From the NCBI GenBank assembly GCA_013397435.1, contig VZRG01002524.1:17084-81083 (forward strand): a DNA stretch of 64,000 nucleotides. The letters run 5' to 3'. Below the pieces are notes generated by a model. The model saw only the letters and a program-made list of their open reading frames with translations, did no database searches and was not told where the DNA came from. Positions 61,806-64,000 of the stretch are shown here, one piece after another. A program made the translations under genes and the position numbers. This DNA is from Erythrocercus mccallii. Its lineage: Eukaryota > Chordata > Aves > Passeriformes > Dicruridae. The first letter of the stretch is position 1. The number at the start of each line of letters is the position of its first letter.

Positions 61806-64000
61806 TCTGTATTTTGATTAGCGGAGATTTGAAGAGAAATTCTGGAATGAGGATAAAGGTGCCAAGCATCCACAATGTAAATGTAAAGTAGTGAGTATTT
61901 CAAATGGTGGTGGTAAATCCCAAGCCTTTTTACTAACTCTATTTTCTCTTCTCCTATTGAGGGTTTGTCAAAATAATTTCTGTACTTCACCTTCCTATAG
62001 ATGCTCCTGGTTCTTTTTGGGGACTAATAGTGGTTAGGTGACAGCTGTGAGACTGTTGTTGTTTGGAACTGTGTTTTTTCTTCTTCTTTAAATTCACAAA
62101 GAAAGTGATAAGGAATAACTGAGGAAGTACTTACAGCATAATTTGGGAAAGGTATTTTGGCAGATCCATTCTTTCTTTGTTTAGTTGAAACTCCTTTCTG
62201 GGATATGAAAGAAAGCTTATCAGTGAAATGGAAAATTTCTGGGCCTTGGCATGTGGTGACTCTGACCTTTATGATGACATTGATTGATGTTCTGGATGAC
62301 ACTGTCCAGAACACTCTGCCAAGCAACCTTGGCCATTGTTCCCCAGAAGAAAAAGCCAGAAGAGACCGTGGGGGTTGGGTTGAAGCAGTGAGCTTGGTTA
62401 GCCAAGAGACAGCCCTGAAGCTGCTGCTCACTTCTGTGTTGAGGCCTCAAAGCTTTGGGCCATCAGTGATGTCTGTACTATAATAACTATTTGTTTTAAG
62501 CTCTTTTGCTGAGAGAGTAACAAAATAATTGTCTGTTTATCCAGACAGATCAATTGAGCATCTGTGGGAGGGAATGAGACCTTCGAGTGAGCGGTTGTTC
62601 AGCATCTGTTTCCATCTTATTCCATGCACATCCACTTGTTAACTTGTTCAGATTCTATCCCACCACTACTGTTGGCCATTCAGATGTGCTGCCACCTGGA
62701 CTCCTTGTTCTTAATAGAATAAGTGGTTTATCCATGGGAATAAAGCCTGAATTAGTACAACCTGTCTTGAGAATGCAGGAACGGCCTGAGCTCTGGTTGC
62801 TACTGTGCTGCTCCCACCAGGCTGCCATCAAAGCACATATCTAGGTGTACCCCTGGCTGCTATTTCCCCGCAGTCTTCTGCAAACCTGGTGCACAATTAC
62901 ATGGCCAGAAGTTTGGTGCCTTACTCAAAAAGAGTGGAGTTATTTGTGTGATATGGAAAAGGCATAGACAAAACTATGGCAAATTGCCTGGCTGATGTTT
63001 TATCTGATGTTAGCAGGTGGTTCTCGAGCAAAAATGAAGAGTCAATGAACATGTTACACAGAGGTTTGTGGTATCTAGGTTTAAAGAACTCTCGAATTTT
63101 TTGTCAGGAAGGCATTTTCTTAACTGCAAGTGATTCTTTATTAAAAGTAGCAGAGATTCTTGTGTTTTGTTTTCTGTTTCTTCTGGGTTTCTCTGTAATG
63201 TTTGAAGCACTATGTTGCTTGAGTGCTTTACTGTGGAGACAGTTTAATGATTCAGTTGTGTTTTGTTCCTGTGAAAATGTGTAAATCTGGGAAAAGGAGA
63301 AGTCACTTAGTCCTGTTAAATGTGTTTTTGATATATATTTACTGTCTTGTACAAAAGCTGGCCTCATCTAATATGAGACTAGTGTTTTTCTCTACCTTTA
63401 TGCAATAAAGCAAGGGGAATATTGAGGCAGACTTCATAAATAAAGATGGATTATGGTTACAGAAGATGCAGGTCCTTTCTAGTATCCTTTGTTCAGCAGC
63501 TTCCAATAACATGGAGCCACAGTTTATAGTTCTAGCTTGGGTGGGGTTTTTTTTAGAAATTCTATCATTATATAGTTTAACAAAGTTAAATCAGAGTCCA
63601 CAAAGTGGCAAGTTTTGGAATGAACATTATATGTAGAAGACACAGACTGGCACATACACTTTAAATCACAACGAGCTGGTGTCAAATAATCTGTACTCCT
63701 TCCCTTTGGCTTGCTCATTTTGTAGGAAGAATCTGATTTACAAGCTATGCTTATAGCCAGCTGATTTCTAAAGGTCTTGCAGTGTAGTATTTTTCGCTTG
63801 TGACTTTTTGCAACACTTACAGTGAATGAGATAATCTTTACAGATTGTTAAAAGTATATAATGGATTTTGTGTTTTATATTTTAGAAGGAATTTTCCCTA
63901 TATAGCATGTGAAACTAACACCTTGGTAGTTAAATAATCTGCAAGGAGCTCAGTGTGTGTTGGGTGGCGGTTTGTGGGCTGTTTTTTTTTGTAACTGTAG
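61806..64000. other. Non-coding stretch to window end
   Basis: No gene is supported. Both strands are open across about 62157-62450 (108 codons plus, 135 codons minus from 62024) in a GC-richer patch, with no recognised protein. Frames at 62976-63284 and 63104-63367 also look unremarkable. The window ends in AT-rich sequence without a feature. Confidence 0.45.

Overview
The window looks like AT-rich, gene-poor nuclear DNA from a bird, most likely a songbird. No complete protein-coding gene is visible. The longest open frame is 182 codons, nothing recognisable is encoded, and frames open and close as expected for non-coding DNA. The bird assignment rests on CR1 LINE 3' ends (47348-47441 and 61515-61805, the second with its 8-bp tail repeats) and on long terminal repeats (LTRs) that I recognise from memory as passerine ERVL-type families (48426-49423, 52091-52641, and a 5'-truncated copy near 5835-6280). 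Bacterial-style genes, CRISPR arrays, rRNA and tRNA genes are absent. A large intron or a gene desert fits best.

Layout. 1-5834: AT-rich sequence with a G-run near the left edge, a minus-strand LTR (about 401-898) and a MIR-like SINE relic. 5835-6280: the 3' half of an ERVL-type LTR. 6281-17529: AT-rich, no recognisable gene. 17530-17896: a 367-bp ERVK-like solo LTR on the minus strand, flanked by a perfect 6-bp target duplication. 17903-22029: unremarkable. 22030-23343: the best regulatory candidate, a homeodomain-motif-rich block resembling a conserved non-coding element, followed 560 bp later by a compact CpG island with a near-perfect CTCF-type motif. 23702-24264: open frames on both strands, possibly a decayed coding relic. 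26393-26510: MIR-like relic. 27033-27581: the longest frame. 28421-28650: a possible short exon that can be read on either strand. 29970-30210: a CCTT microsatellite interrupted by 59 Ns. 30211-46522: a long AT-rich stretch with nothing firm. 46523-47441: MIR-like relic and CR1 end. 48426-49423: a full-length 998-bp ERVL-type solo LTR with a 5-bp target duplication. 52091-53060: two unrelated LTRs abutting head to tail in opposite orientation, one with 16-bp enhancer-like repeats. 53061-61514: AT-rich, with a POU-type palindrome at 55828. 61515-61805: CR1. The rest is unassigned.

The story here is transposon history plus possible cis-regulatory DNA, not cooperating genes. I found no convincing new biological system. 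The most checkable leads are the CpG island/CTCF candidate with its neighbouring conserved-looking block, the candidate exon at 28.4-28.6 kb, and the nested LTRs.
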